Source of the DNA: Deinococcus terrestris
GTDB lineage: Bacteria; Deinococcota; Deinococci; Deinococcales; Deinococcaceae
Direction: 5' to 3'
Assembly (NCBI RefSeq): GCF_009377345.1
Contig: NZ_WBSL01000001.1
Coordinates: 1 to 64,000 of the forward strand
Length of the DNA: 64,000 nt
Shown piece by piece: positions 15,060 to 30,930 of the stretch. The notes beneath the pieces were generated by a model. The model saw only the letters and a list, made by a program, of their open reading frames with translations, did not search any database and was not told where the DNA came from. The position numbers and the translations under genes were made by a program. Numbering within the stretch: the first letter of the stretch is position 1; each line of letters begins with the position of its first letter.

Positions 15060-15887
15060 GTGCGCCTCGCTTCCCTGACCGCCTCCAACTCGGACATCCT
15101 CGCGGCCCTGGGCGCGGCGGGACAGGTCGTCGCCGTGGACAGCCACAGCGACGCGCCCGGCCTGGAGGGGGCGATCCGGGTCGGCCCCGACCTCGATATA
15201 GACGTGGCGGCGGTCGCGGCAGCGCGGCCCGACCTCGTGCTCGCCAGCCTCAGCGTGCCGGGGATGGGACGGGTGGTGGAGGGGCTGGAGCGGGAGGGGC
15301 TACCCACCCTGGTCCTCGACCCGGTGAGTGTGGAGGACACCCTGGCCGACATCCGCACCATCGGGGAGGCAATTGGCTACCCGGAGCGCGGCGCGGCGGT
15401 CGCGGGGGCGCTGAGTGCCGAACTCTCCCGCCTCGCCCGCCCCTTCGCCCGGCCTCCCTGCGTCCTCGTGGAGTGGTGGCCTCGGCCCATCATCGCGGCG
15501 ACCCGCGACTCGTGGGTGACCGACCTGCTGGCCGGGCTGGGGGCGGTGAATGCGCTGGGGGAGCGGGCGGGCCGCAGTTCGCCCCTCACGCTGGAGGAGG
15601 TGCGGGCGGCGCGGCCCGACCTGATCGTCTGCTCGTGGTGTGGGGCGAAAAAGCTGCGCCCGGAGGTGATCGAGGCGCGGGGGCTGGGCGTGTCGGTGGT
15701 CGCCGTGCCCGAAAGCGGGCTGGGGCGCCCCGGTCCCCGGCTGCTGGAGGGAGCGCGGCAGATCGCGGCGGCGCTCGCGGTCCTCAAGCTGGGGGAAGCC
15801 ACCCCAGCAGCGCCCGCAACCCCCGCAGGCACTCGGCCCGGTACGCCTCTAGGTCAGGCTCCGGGTCGGCCAGAAACCGCACGCTGA
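15060..15887 (+). CDS. BtuF/periplasmic-binding-fold protein, no signal peptide
   Basis: 275 aa with the ABC substrate-binding fold of the cobalamin/iron-siderophore class: SLTASNSDILAALGA, the VDSHSDAP loop, ARPDLVLAS and ARPDLIVCS are the usual BtuF-like segments. No leader peptide is present: the GTG at 15060 begins directly in the first strand (MRLASL), and TACCCT lies 5 nt upstream. It is therefore predicted cytoplasmic and would not serve an importer in the usual way. No permease or ATPase is nearby. Its 3' end overlaps the converging TetR gene by 104 bp. The C-terminal 30 residues (Ala/Pro-rich) look unstructured. Confidence 0.8.
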   Translation: MRLASLTASNSDILAALGAAGQVVAVDSHSDAPGLEGAIRVGPDLDIDVAAVAAARPDLVLASLSVPGMGRVVEGLEREGLPTLVLDPVSVEDTLADIRTIGEAIGYPERGAAVAGALSAELSRLARPFARPPCVLVEWWPRPIIAATRDSWVTDLLAGLGAVNALGERAGRSSPLTLEEVRAARPDLIVCSWCGAKKLRPEVIEARGLGVSVVAVPESGLGRPGPRLLEGARQIAAALAVLKLGEATPAAPATPAGTRPGTPLGQAPGRPETAR

Positions 15888-16377
15888 GGCCCTCCACGAG
15901 CGCCCGCAGCAGCCGCGCCCGTTCCTCAGCGTCCTTCTCCCCCCCCAGCCGCGCGAGTTCGAGGTCGAGGGCCAGCGTTTCGCGCAGGAAGTCGCGCTGA
16001 ACGGCCATCAGCTCGGGGTCGCGGGTGGCGGCGGCGAGAAAGTCGAGCGACACCGTGTAGAAGCGCCGGGTGTTTTCCACCCCGTAGAACTGGTTGTCCA
16101 CGTACGAGCGCAGCTTGGCCTCGGGGGAAGGGGCCTGCCGCAGCGCCCGGCGGGTGGCGACCGTGACGGTGCGGGTAAAGCGGCGCATCACGGCGGCGAG
16201 CAGTCCCGCCCGGCTCCCGAAGTGGTAGGCCAGCGTGCCCTTGCTGACCCCCGCGTGCCGGGCGATATCGGCCAGCGTCACGCCCGCGTATCCGCTTTCG
16301 TAAATGGCAAAGTACGCGGCCCGCTCCAGGGCAGCGCGGCGGGCGCGGTCCTGAATGGGGTTGACGCGGCGGGCCAT
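15784..16377 (-). CDS. TetR-family transcriptional regulator
   Basis: 197 aa one-component repressor. The N-terminal HTH is clear: VTLADIARHAGVSKGTLAYH (near residues 34-53) is the TetR recognition helix region, and residues 60-197 form the helical ligand-binding domain. Start at ATG 16377 with TACCCT 7 nt upstream. Its stop lies inside the 3' end of the converging BtuF-like gene, so the genes overlap tail to tail by 104 bp. The target is unknown. I see no convincing palindromic operator at its own promoter; the TetR-like palindrome at 30893-30910 is a possible but unproven target. Confidence 0.92.
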   Translation of the reverse strand: MARRVNPIQDRARRAALERAAYFAIYESGYAGVTLADIARHAGVSKGTLAYHFGSRAGLLAAVMRRFTRTVTVATRRALRQAPSPEAKLRSYVDNQFYGVENTRRFYTVSLDFLAAATRDPELMAVQRDFLRETLALDLELARLGGEKDAEERARLLRALVEGLSVRFLADPEPDLEAYRAECLRGLRALLGWLPPA

Positions 16378-16421
16378 GAGGGGCAGGGTAGCGGGTCCGG
16401 CCGGGTGGACGCCCCTGCCCG

Positions 16422-16883
<462 letters not shown>

Positions 16884-16906
16884 GCGTCAGTGTACCCGCA
16901 CGGCCC

Positions 16907-17515
16907 TCACCGCGAGGCCAGCCGCGCCTCCAGCCCCGCCCGCACCTCCGGCCACTCGCCGCGCAGCACGCTGAACATCACGCTGTCGCGGGCAAAGCCG
17001 TCGGGGCGCACCTGGTACTGCCGCAGGATGCCCTCACGCACGGCGCCCAGCTTCTCCATCGCCCGCAGGCTGCGGGTATTGCGGGCGTCCACCTTGAACT
17101 GCACGCGGTTCGCGCCCAGCACGTCAAAGGCGCGGCTCAGCAGCAGCAGCTTGGCTTCCGGATTGGCGGCGGTGCCCTGCGCGGCGGGCACCAGCATCGT
17201 GCCGATCTCGACCCAGCGGTCAGCGGGCCGGACCTCGCTGTAGCTGATGCGGCCTGCGGCGCGGCCCCCCACCAGTACGGCCCAGTTCAGGCGGGCGGGC
17301 AGGGCGTTCAGCCGGGAGATGTACTCCGCCCAGCCCTCCACCGTCTGCGGGTCGGGGCCGCCGCGCGACAGCAGCGCGTAAGTCCCTTCGTCTGCCCCGG
17401 CGTGGAGGTCGGCGGCGTGCGCCTCGGTCAGCGGCACCAGCGTGACGTGCCGCCCGGAGAGGGGCACGGGCCGGAACCACTCGTCGGTCGGGGCGGGCGT
17501 CACCGGGGCGTCCAT
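16907..17515 (-). CDS. GNAT acetyltransferase, RimJ/RimL type
   Basis: 202 aa, one GNAT domain. The sequence RNTRSLRAMEKLGAVREGIL (near residue 150) is the acetyl-CoA-binding and hinge segment of RimJ/RimL proteins, and ISYSEVRPADRWVEIGTMLV is the preceding beta-hairpin. Likely transfers an acetyl group from acetyl-CoA to a small molecule or protein N-terminus; substrate unknown. Start at 17515 with TACGGT 6 nt upstream. Separated from recR by a terminator hairpin (17541-17569). Confidence 0.9.
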   Translation of the reverse strand: MDAPVTPAPTDEWFRPVPLSGRHVTLVPLTEAHAADLHAGADEGTYALLSRGGPDPQTVEGWAEYISRLNALPARLNWAVLVGGRAAGRISYSEVRPADRWVEIGTMLVPAAQGTAANPEAKLLLLSRAFDVLGANRVQFKVDARNTRSLRAMEKLGAVREGILRQYQVRPDGFARDSVMFSVLRGEWPEVRAGLEARLASR

Positions 17516-17540
17516 CCTCCCACCGTACCCGGTCCAGAGG

Positions 17541-17569
17541 AAAACCCCGCCGGAAGGGTCCGGGCGGGG
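17541..17569 (-). terminator. Terminator after ybaB-recR
   Basis: On the minus strand CCCCGCCCGG pairs with CCGGCGGGG, followed by TTTTCC. A normal intrinsic terminator 16 bp past the recR stop. Confidence 0.8.
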
Positions 17570-17584
17570 CAGGGGCGAGGCGGG

Positions 17585-18244
<660 letters not shown>

Positions 18245-18290
18245 GCCTCACCCCGCGGATGGCGGATGGCGGAAGGCGGAAGGCTCCCCA

Positions 18291-18581
<291 letters not shown>

Positions 18582-18674
18582 AGCTGTGGTCCATTGTACC
18601 GGCGGGGGTCGCCGGGGACCGTGCCCGGTAGGGGATAGCGAGGTGCCCGGAGTGGAGCGAGCGGTGCTGGAGGG

Positions 18675-19037
18675 TCACGGCACCTTGTCACAGCCCTTCC
18701 CGTCCCCGTCCCGGTCGCGGCTCTTGTTGTAACTGGCCTCACCTGGTTGCAGGTCGCGGAGCCCCACGGCGATCAGCTCCGCGCAGTTGCCCTTGCCATA
18801 CACCTGAGAGCGGGGGACGTATCCAGTCTTCTTCTGTGCGGTGACCTGGCACCAGCCTTTCAGTCCGGCCGTGCAGGTGCGGATGTCGAGCGGCGTATCG
18901 GCTTTCAAGGTCAGCAGCACCGCGCTTCCCGCGTCCGGCTTGGCATGGAGCCGAGCCACAGCCCGCGTCTCGCCAGGAAGAGCGAGAGCAGATGGAAGGA
19001 GGAAAAGGGTGGACAGGGCAAACAGCGTTTTTCTCAT
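18675..19037 (-). CDS. Secreted SH3-like / Excalibur-type protein
   Basis: 120 aa. Signal peptide MRKTLFALSTLFLLPSALA, cleavage near residue 20. Residues 25-80 look like a bacterial SH3 domain (ARLHAKPDAGSAVLLTLKADT ... GYVPRSQVYG type), often used to bind cell-wall peptides. The end SRDRDGDGKGCDKV with the earlier NCAEL cysteine matches an Excalibur-type Ca-binding motif (DxDxDGxxC). A wall-associated, calcium-binding role is inferred; it might also be a nuclease relative that has lost its catalytic domain. Start at 19037 has TACGCT 5 nt upstream. Confidence 0.8.
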   Translation of the reverse strand: MRKTLFALSTLFLLPSALALPGETRAVARLHAKPDAGSAVLLTLKADTPLDIRTCTAGLKGWCQVTAQKKTGYVPRSQVYGKGNCAELIAVGLRDLQPGEASYNKSRDRDGDGKGCDKVP

Positions 19038-19105
19038 GGCCCAGCGTACTGTTTGCACCCGTGACACCAAAAGCCCCCGGTCTTCCGCTTCCAGGCCCCT
19101 GGTCC

Positions 19106-19783
<678 letters not shown>

Positions 19784-19880
19784 GACACGAACTGTAGGCC
19801 CTGGATAGGGGACCGTCAAGGACATAAGTGTGTGCGGGGGGAGGCCGTCCACCGGGTGTCAGACGGCCTTTCCGCCGGAC

Positions 19881-21854
19881 TTAGGGGCCAGATGCCTCCC
19901 GCTCCGCCCGCGCCACCGCCACGTGTGCCCGCAGCAACTCGGCCACGCTCCAGGCCTGGAAGGGGCAGCCGCCGGGCCGCAGGCTGCCGCCGGAGAAGAC
20001 CTCGCTGACGTGGCCCACGCCCGCCTCCCCCACATGTCCGGTCAGCCCCCGCAGCGCGGCGCGAGCACGGTTCACCTCGCCCCGTGAGAGCAGCAGGTCG
20101 ATATAGGCGCCCAGCGGCCAGGGCCAGACGGTGCCCTGGTGGTAGGCGGCGTCGCGCACGAGCTGGTCGCCGCCGTAGTTGCCCCGGAAGCGCGGATCGA
20201 GCGGACTGAGGGTATGCAGCCCCAGCGGGGTCAGCAATTCGGCCTCGGCCCGCCGCACAGCGGCGTCTACCTGCGCGGGCGAGGCGGGCGTACCGGGCAG
20301 GGCCAGGGCGATCAATGCATTCGGGCGGATGCTGGGGTCGGGTTCGCCCTGCGGGGAGAGGGCATCGGCGGGAAAGCCATCTGCCAGGAACGCCGCGAAG
20401 CTGGCCCGCGCCTGGTTAAGCAACTCACCGTATTCGGGTGGCTCGCCCAGCAGACGCGAGAGCCGCCCCTCGGCCCCCAGTGCCGAGAGCCACAGTCCTT
20501 GAATTTCCACCGGCTTGCCGTGGCGGGGGGTGACTACCCAGTCGGCGATCTTCACGTCCATCCAGGTGAGCTGCACGCCCGGCTCCCCGGCAAGGAGCAG
20601 GCCGTCCCCTGGGTCCACCCGGATGCCGTGGTCGGTGCCGCGCACATGCCACTCCAGCAGCTCGCGCAGGCGGGGCAGCGCCTCCCGCGCGAAGGCGAGG
20701 TCACTCGTCGCCCCCACGTACCGTTCCAGCGCCACGGCCAGCCACAGTGCCCCATCCACCGTGTTGTACCCGGCGCCCGTGCCGTCCTCCAGAAAATTGT
20801 TGGGAATCAGGCCCCGGCGCAGGGTGGTCAGGAACGTCTCCAGCAGGGCGCGGGCCTCCGCATGTCGCCCGGTCGTGAGGGTCAGCCCGGTCAGCGCGAT
20901 CATGGTGTCGCGTCCCCAGTCCGCGAACCACGGATAGCCCGCGATCACGCTCAGCCCCGCCCTCCCCCGCCGCACGAGGTAGGCGTCGGCAGCCACGGCG
21001 AGGGTGGCGACCAATTCGTCCCCATGCAACCCCGTCGCCTCCCACGCCTGGTTCACCAACCCCAGACGCCGCGCCGCTTCCGCGTCGTGGGCGGCCCAGG
21101 GGTCGGGCACGTCCCCCTCCAGGCCCCCCACAACCAGGGCGACCTGTCCCCCGCCCGGCGGCAGCGTCACCTGCCACAGCGCCGCCCCCACCCCCCGCTC
21201 GTGGTCCGGTTCGCCCCGTGCCTCGTCGTGACGGAAATAGACGCGCTGGGTAAAGGGCTGCGGGGTCAGGCCCTCCACCGCCGCACCGGGGGCGTGCAGG
21301 CTCACCCGTGTCTCCCGCGTGCCGCGCACCTTGGCCCGCGTCCCTTCCACCCCGAAGGTCAGCTCCGGCGCCCGCCTGTGCGCGTGGTGCGTATCCCGGT
21401 CAGCGAAAAAGCCGCCCAGAGTCAGCGTGACCGCCTCCCGTGCCTCCACCTCGTACAGAAAGGCGACCGCGCCCGAGTGCCGGGGCATGAAGGTCCGTCG
21501 CCGCACCCGCACGTCGCCCACGAGTTGCTCGCGTTCGGGCAGCAGGTCGCGCAGGGTCACCCCGACCAGCCAGGTCAACCCGTCTCCCTCGAAGACATTG
21601 GGCGCCAGCTCCAGCGCGTGCAGGGTCACCTCGCCCCGGCCCGTGCTGACCCTCTCCAGCGGCGAGACGAGGTGCTGCCAGCGGCCCACCGGGGGCTGGT
21701 GACTCACCGCCAGCCCGGAGTAGCAGCGGGTGGGCACCCCGGCAAGGCTGCCTAGCGCGAAGCTGCCCAGGCCGTCGGTGAGCAGCACTTCGAGGTCGGG
21801 GTCGCGGGCCTGAAGAGGACCATAAGACTGGAGGGTGGCCGGTGAGGATGACAT
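19881..21854 (-). CDS. Glycogen debranching enzyme, GH133 amylo-1,6-glucosidase type
   Basis: 657 aa from ATG 21854. N-terminal GDE_N-like domain (about 1-240) with GLGSFALGSLAGVPTRCYSG, then an alpha/alpha barrel: AGYPWFADWGRDTMIALTGL (near residue 318) holds the conserved WGRD, and HQGTVWPWPLGAY near the end carries the other active-site residues of archaeal-type debranching enzymes. It removes alpha-1,6-linked branches from glycogen-like glucans. A second ATG 12 bp upstream (21866) is possible; neither start has a good ribosome site. Possible metabolic partner of the maltodextrin transporter at 26501-30639. Confidence 0.92.
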   Translation of the reverse strand: MSSSPATLQSYGPLQARDPDLEVLLTDGLGSFALGSLAGVPTRCYSGLAVSHQPPVGRWQHLVSPLERVSTGRGEVTLHALELAPNVFEGDGLTWLVGVTLRDLLPEREQLVGDVRVRRRTFMPRHSGAVAFLYEVEAREAVTLTLGGFFADRDTHHAHRRAPELTFGVEGTRAKVRGTRETRVSLHAPGAAVEGLTPQPFTQRVYFRHDEARGEPDHERGVGAALWQVTLPPGGGQVALVVGGLEGDVPDPWAAHDAEAARRLGLVNQAWEATGLHGDELVATLAVAADAYLVRRGRAGLSVIAGYPWFADWGRDTMIALTGLTLTTGRHAEARALLETFLTTLRRGLIPNNFLEDGTGAGYNTVDGALWLAVALERYVGATSDLAFAREALPRLRELLEWHVRGTDHGIRVDPGDGLLLAGEPGVQLTWMDVKIADWVVTPRHGKPVEIQGLWLSALGAEGRLSRLLGEPPEYGELLNQARASFAAFLADGFPADALSPQGEPDPSIRPNALIALALPGTPASPAQVDAAVRRAEAELLTPLGLHTLSPLDPRFRGNYGGDQLVRDAAYHQGTVWPWPLGAYIDLLLSRGEVNRARAALRGLTGHVGEAGVGHVSEVFSGGSLRPGGCPFQAWSVAELLRAHVAVARAEREASGP

Positions 21855-21890
21855 GGGCCTCAGCATGCCGGGCGCGGGGGGGCCGCGTGG

Positions 21891-21896
21891 TAGACT
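21891..21896 (+). promoter_or_regulatory. Possible -10 box of infC
   Basis: TAGACT on the plus strand, about 70 bp before the infC start, in the local TANNNT style. No clear -35. The resulting roughly 60-nt leader contains a CACGCC/GGCGTG inverted repeat (21904-21909 and 21952-21957) just ahead of the Shine-Dalgarno, which could fold over the start region. Confidence 0.35.
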
Positions 21897-21965
21897 GATC
21901 TGTCACGCCGGACAGGTGGACAACAGCCGTTTTCTCGCCAGCGTGTGGGAAGGCGTGCGGAGGTG

Positions 21966-22583
<618 letters not shown>

Positions 22584-22599
22584 CCTCTCCCGCCTTTCC

Positions 22600-22636
22600 A
22601 GCGGCCTGCCTTCCGGGGTGGGCCGCTGCCTTTTGC
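22600..22636 (+). terminator. Terminator after infC
   Basis: AGCGGCC (22600-22606) pairs with GGCCGCT (22621-22627), followed by GCCTTTTGCC. Intrinsic terminator 17 bp after infC. Confidence 0.7.
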
Positions 22637-22701
22637 CGACTGGAGCCAGGGTTGAGGGCCGGTCCACCTTCTCCCGGCCTCAAACGGGCTAGGCTACGGC
22701 C

Positions 22702-22948
<247 letters not shown>

Positions 22949-23058
22949 CGTCTGCTCCGGGTGATAGGGGGAGGGGTCCGCGCGGCCGCCTCCCCATGTT
23001 CGCAGCCACGGCCCCGCGCGGTTGCCCCCGGCCCACCCCGCCCGCTATCCTGCCTCCC

Positions 23059-23157
23059 ATGAGTCTCCTTGCCCGTCACTCCGGTCTGGTGATAGGGGCA
23101 GGAGCGTCCCGGCGACCGCCGATGCCCGGCCCAGTCACGCGAACTCCCAGCGCCTGA
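23059..23157 (+). CDS. Putative leader peptide upstream of thrS (32 aa)
   Basis: The 300 bp between the glutaredoxin and thrS hold this short frame. TATCCT (23046-23051) lies 7 nt before its ATG, the same leaderless arrangement seen at many real genes here. It codes for MSLLARHSGLVIGAGASRRP followed by 12 more residues; two Thr codons (ACG, ACT) fall six and four codons before the stop, which itself lies inside a perfect hairpin stem. Too short to judge by composition; its placement suggests a regulatory leader for thrS. Confidence 0.5.
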   Translation: MSLLARHSGLVIGAGASRRPPMPGPVTRTPSA

Positions 23158-23181
23158 GACCCCACGCGGCTCTCAGGCGCT
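23149..23181 (+). promoter_or_regulatory. Hairpin overlapping the leader-peptide stop, upstream of thrS
   Basis: Perfect 11-bp stem AGCGCCTGAGA/TCTCAGGCGCT with an 11-nt loop, 68 nt before the thrS start. The left arm contains the last sense codons and TGA of the leader frame, so a ribosome finishing or stalling there would melt it. No U run follows, so it is not a simple terminator; a second small stem and TTTTCTTG come about 25 nt later. A translation-coupled attenuator of thrS is the inference. Confidence 0.55.
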
Positions 23182-23248
23182 CTGCTGGATTCGCGGCCAG
23201 ACCGGGTCTTTTCTTGCCTTTTGCCAGGCTTATTACAAGGAGTTCTCT

Positions 23249-25198
<1,950 letters not shown>

Positions 25199-25216
25199 GG
25201 ATAAGGAACAGGCAGG

Positions 25217-25251
25217 GGAGAGGGGCCGGTTACGTCCACCGGCCCCTCTCC
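25217..25251. terminator. Bidirectional terminator, thrS / phosphodiesterase
   Basis: Perfect 14-bp stem GGAGAGGGGCCGGT/ACCGGCCCCTCTCC with a 7-nt loop between converging genes; plus-strand T-rich TCTTGG follows. Typical of the long perfect hairpins separating converging genes in this window. Confidence 0.8.
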
Positions 25252-25257
25252 TCTTGG

Positions 25258-26127
25258 TCAGCGGTTCGCCGCTTCCTCTGTCAGTACCGTTTTCAGCAGG
25301 TCGGGCCGGTCCGTGATGATCCCGTCCACCCCCATCCGGATCAGGCGGCGCATCTCGGCGGGGTCGTTGATCGTCCAGATCTGCACGGCCACGCCCCGCG
25401 CATGCATGGCCCGGACGAACGCGGGCGTGACCACCTCAATATTTCCGGCTCGCACCGGCACCTGCGCGACCCGGCCCGGCAGCGGTGCGAGGGCTGAGAG
25501 TCCTACCTTGCCCAGCAGCACGGGCAGGCGCAACTCGCGCTCGGTCATGCTCGTCATGACCTCGGGGCAGGCGGCACGGAACTCGTTCAAGGCCCGGTCG
25601 CTGAAGCTCGCGGCGATGACCCGTCCGGTCGCGCTCGCGTCACGCAGCGCCTTGCAAAACGGCGCGGCGATGCTGGGCGACTCCTGCTTCAGCTCGATGA
25701 CCATCGGCAGGTTGGGAAACTCGGTCAGCACCTCCGAGAGCAGGGCGACCTGCACGCCCTGACCCCGGTAGGGGAAGGTCTGGCCCCCGTCGGGCGAGAA
25801 GGCGTACCCCGCGTCGGCGGCCTGCACCTCCGCCAGCGTCAGGTCGGCGATGCGCCCCCGCGTGTTCGTCAGGCGGTCAAGCGCCGCGTCGTGCGACAGC
25901 ACCAGCACGCCGTCCCTGGTGGCGTGCATGTCCATTTCCAGCAGGTCCACGCCGAGTTCAGCGGCGTGGCGGTAGGCGGGGAGCGTGTTGCTGGGACGCA
26001 GAAGTTCGCCGCCCTGGTGGGCAATATTGAGGGTGCGGCCCTGCACATAGGGGTTGGCGGGCGGGGAGCTGGGGGCGCAGCCGACGAGAAGCGCGGCCAG
26101 CAGGCCGACGGGCAGCAATCTGGGCAT
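25258..26127 (-). CDS. Lipoprotein glycerophosphodiester phosphodiesterase
   Basis: 289 aa. Signal peptide with lipobox (LLVGC, Cys near residue 17), so probably anchored on the outer face of a membrane. GDPD TIM barrel follows: HQGGELLRPSNTLPA is the catalytic first histidine and NT motif, EMDMHATRDGVLVLSHD holds the metal ligands and second histidine, and VQIWTINDPAEMRRL and DGIITDRPDLL close the barrel. It hydrolyses glycerophosphodiesters from phospholipid breakdown to glycerol-3-phosphate and an alcohol. Start at 26127 with AGGAGG before it; divergent from the tRNA-Cys/Val pair. Confidence 0.94.
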   Translation of the reverse strand: MPRLLPVGLLAALLVGCAPSSPPANPYVQGRTLNIAHQGGELLRPSNTLPAYRHAAELGVDLLEMDMHATRDGVLVLSHDAALDRLTNTRGRIADLTLAEVQAADAGYAFSPDGGQTFPYRGQGVQVALLSEVLTEFPNLPMVIELKQESPSIAAPFCKALRDASATGRVIAASFSDRALNEFRAACPEVMTSMTERELRLPVLLGKVGLSALAPLPGRVAQVPVRAGNIEVVTPAFVRAMHARGVAVQIWTINDPAEMRRLIRMGVDGIITDRPDLLKTVLTEEAANR

Positions 26128-26161
26128 GGTGCCTCCTACTGTAGCCTGCGCCGCCGTGCGC

Positions 26162-26190
26162 TTTACAGCCTGGGGGGGCCGTGCTAACAT
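26162..26190 (+). promoter_or_regulatory. Promoter of tRNA-Cys/tRNA-Val
   Basis: TTTACA (26162-26167), 17-bp spacer, TAACAT (26185-26190), 42 bp before the first tRNA. Good match to the housekeeping consensus. Confidence 0.75.
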
Positions 26191-26231
26191 TCCTTCCGCT
26201 GGGAGAGGAGTGCCCTCCAGCCCCGCCCCAA

Positions 26232-26306
<75 letters not shown>

Positions 26307-26334
26307 GTTTTACCCCGCAGTCCTCACTGCACGC

Positions 26335-26409
<75 letters not shown>

Positions 26410-26414
26410 GATGG

Positions 26415-26440
26415 CCCTCGCTCCGGCGAGGGTTTTTCCT
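26415..26440 (+). terminator. Terminator of the tRNA-Cys/Val unit
   Basis: CCCTCGC (26415-26421), loop TCCG, GCGAGGG (26426-26432), then TTTTTCCTTT. Textbook intrinsic terminator. Confidence 0.92.
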
Positions 26441-26456
26441 TTGTGTGACCGCACAA

Positions 26457-26485
26457 CAAGGCCCCCGGTACAGGTCCGGGGGCCT
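26457..26485 (-). terminator. Terminator of the mal operon
   Basis: On the minus strand AGGCCCCCGG/CCGGGGGCCT with a 7-nt loop, 16 bp past the malG stop and followed by TGTTGTG. Faces the tRNA terminator next to it. Confidence 0.75.
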
Positions 26486-26500
26486 CGGCAGTTGGGCGGC

Positions 26501-29280
<2,780 letters not shown>

Positions 29281-29413
29281 AGGGTAAGAGGCCTCCTCGC
29301 AAACAGGGGTGGGGCGGGTCAGAACCGCAGGCGACGCAGCAGGCAGGTGGTTTCCACCATACTCCTCCACGCGAGCGGCGGACGAGCCCGCTGCCCGTCC
29401 GCCGAAGTCCAGC

Positions 29414-29453
29414 AGAAGAGGAGAGGCGCGGTGCGGCTCGCCTCTCCTCTTCT
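29414..29453 (-). terminator. Hairpin between malE and malF
   Basis: Perfect 15-bp stem AGAAGAGGAGAGGCG/CGCCTCTCCTCTTCT, 10-nt loop, starting 4 bp past the malE stop, no U tract. Likely stabilises malE mRNA and lowers permease expression, as REP elements do after E. coli malE. Confidence 0.65.
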
Positions 29454-29457
29454 GGAA

Positions 29458-30639
<1,182 letters not shown>

Positions 30640-30760
30640 GGAATCTCCTGGGGAAGCTGGTGTCTGAACCGCTTCCAGCGGGGGAACGTGCGTTCGGGCC
30701 ACCTGGGAGGTCGGGCAGAGCCGGGACAATTTTCAAACTTTGCTCCGGTGGCTGAGAATC

Positions 30761-30789
30761 AGTATAGGCAAGAAGGCCTAAGTTGACAA
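30761..30789 (-). promoter_or_regulatory. Promoter of malEFG
   Basis: On the minus strand TTGTCA (784-789), 17-bp spacer, TATACT (761-766). The -10 is nearly consensus. The 120-nt leader to malE ends in a Shine-Dalgarno. The GCGTT-TT-AACGC repeat (30806-30817), about 20 bp upstream of the -35, may be a regulator site; which one is unknown. Confidence 0.8.
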
Positions 30790-30805
30790 GGGTAGACTCA
30801 AGGTT

Positions 30806-30817
30806 GCGTTTTAACGC
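30806..30817. promoter_or_regulatory. Palindrome GCGTT-N2-AACGC upstream of the mal promoter
   Basis: Perfect 5-bp arms around TT. It lies about 45-55 bp upstream of the malE transcription start and about 115 bp upstream of the MFS gene start. The gap 30640-30930 otherwise holds only the mal promoter and the MFS operator. A regulator site is possible; LacI-type sites often contain GCG/CGC arms but are longer. Confidence 0.35.
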
Positions 30818-30892
30818 TCTGGTCAGAAGAAAATCACCTTTCTTGTACCGACTTCAAGGGCCGTGGTGACGGTGCAGTGGGGGTCATTTGGT

Positions 30893-30910
30893 CCTGACCG
30901 ACCGGTCAGG
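30893..30910 (+). promoter_or_regulatory. TetR-type palindromic operator of the MFS gene
   Basis: CCTGACC-GACC-GGTCAGG: 7-bp perfect arms around 4 bp, with the GACCGACCGGTC core common among TetR-family operators. It covers the -35 position relative to TAGAGT (30919-30924), where a bound repressor would block polymerase. The local regulator is missing from the flanks. Inference from the palindrome and its position. Confidence 0.6.
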
Positions 30911-30930
30911 GGTGGTGCTAGAGTGCGCCC

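Noticed and set aside
15784..16377. TetR at 15784-16377 as the repressor of the MFS gene at 30931
   Set aside because: No matching palindrome at the TetR gene's own promoter and 15 kb separation; recorded only as a possibility.
18248..18290. GGCGGATGGCGGATGG-type short repeats between recR and ybaB
   Set aside because: Only two or three imperfect units with no structure or copies elsewhere in the window; not called as a repeat.
23182..23248. T-box element upstream of thrS
   Set aside because: TGGATTCGCGG shares some bases with the T-box core, but the AGGGTGG part, specifier loop and antiterminator are missing. A leader peptide with a hairpin fits better.
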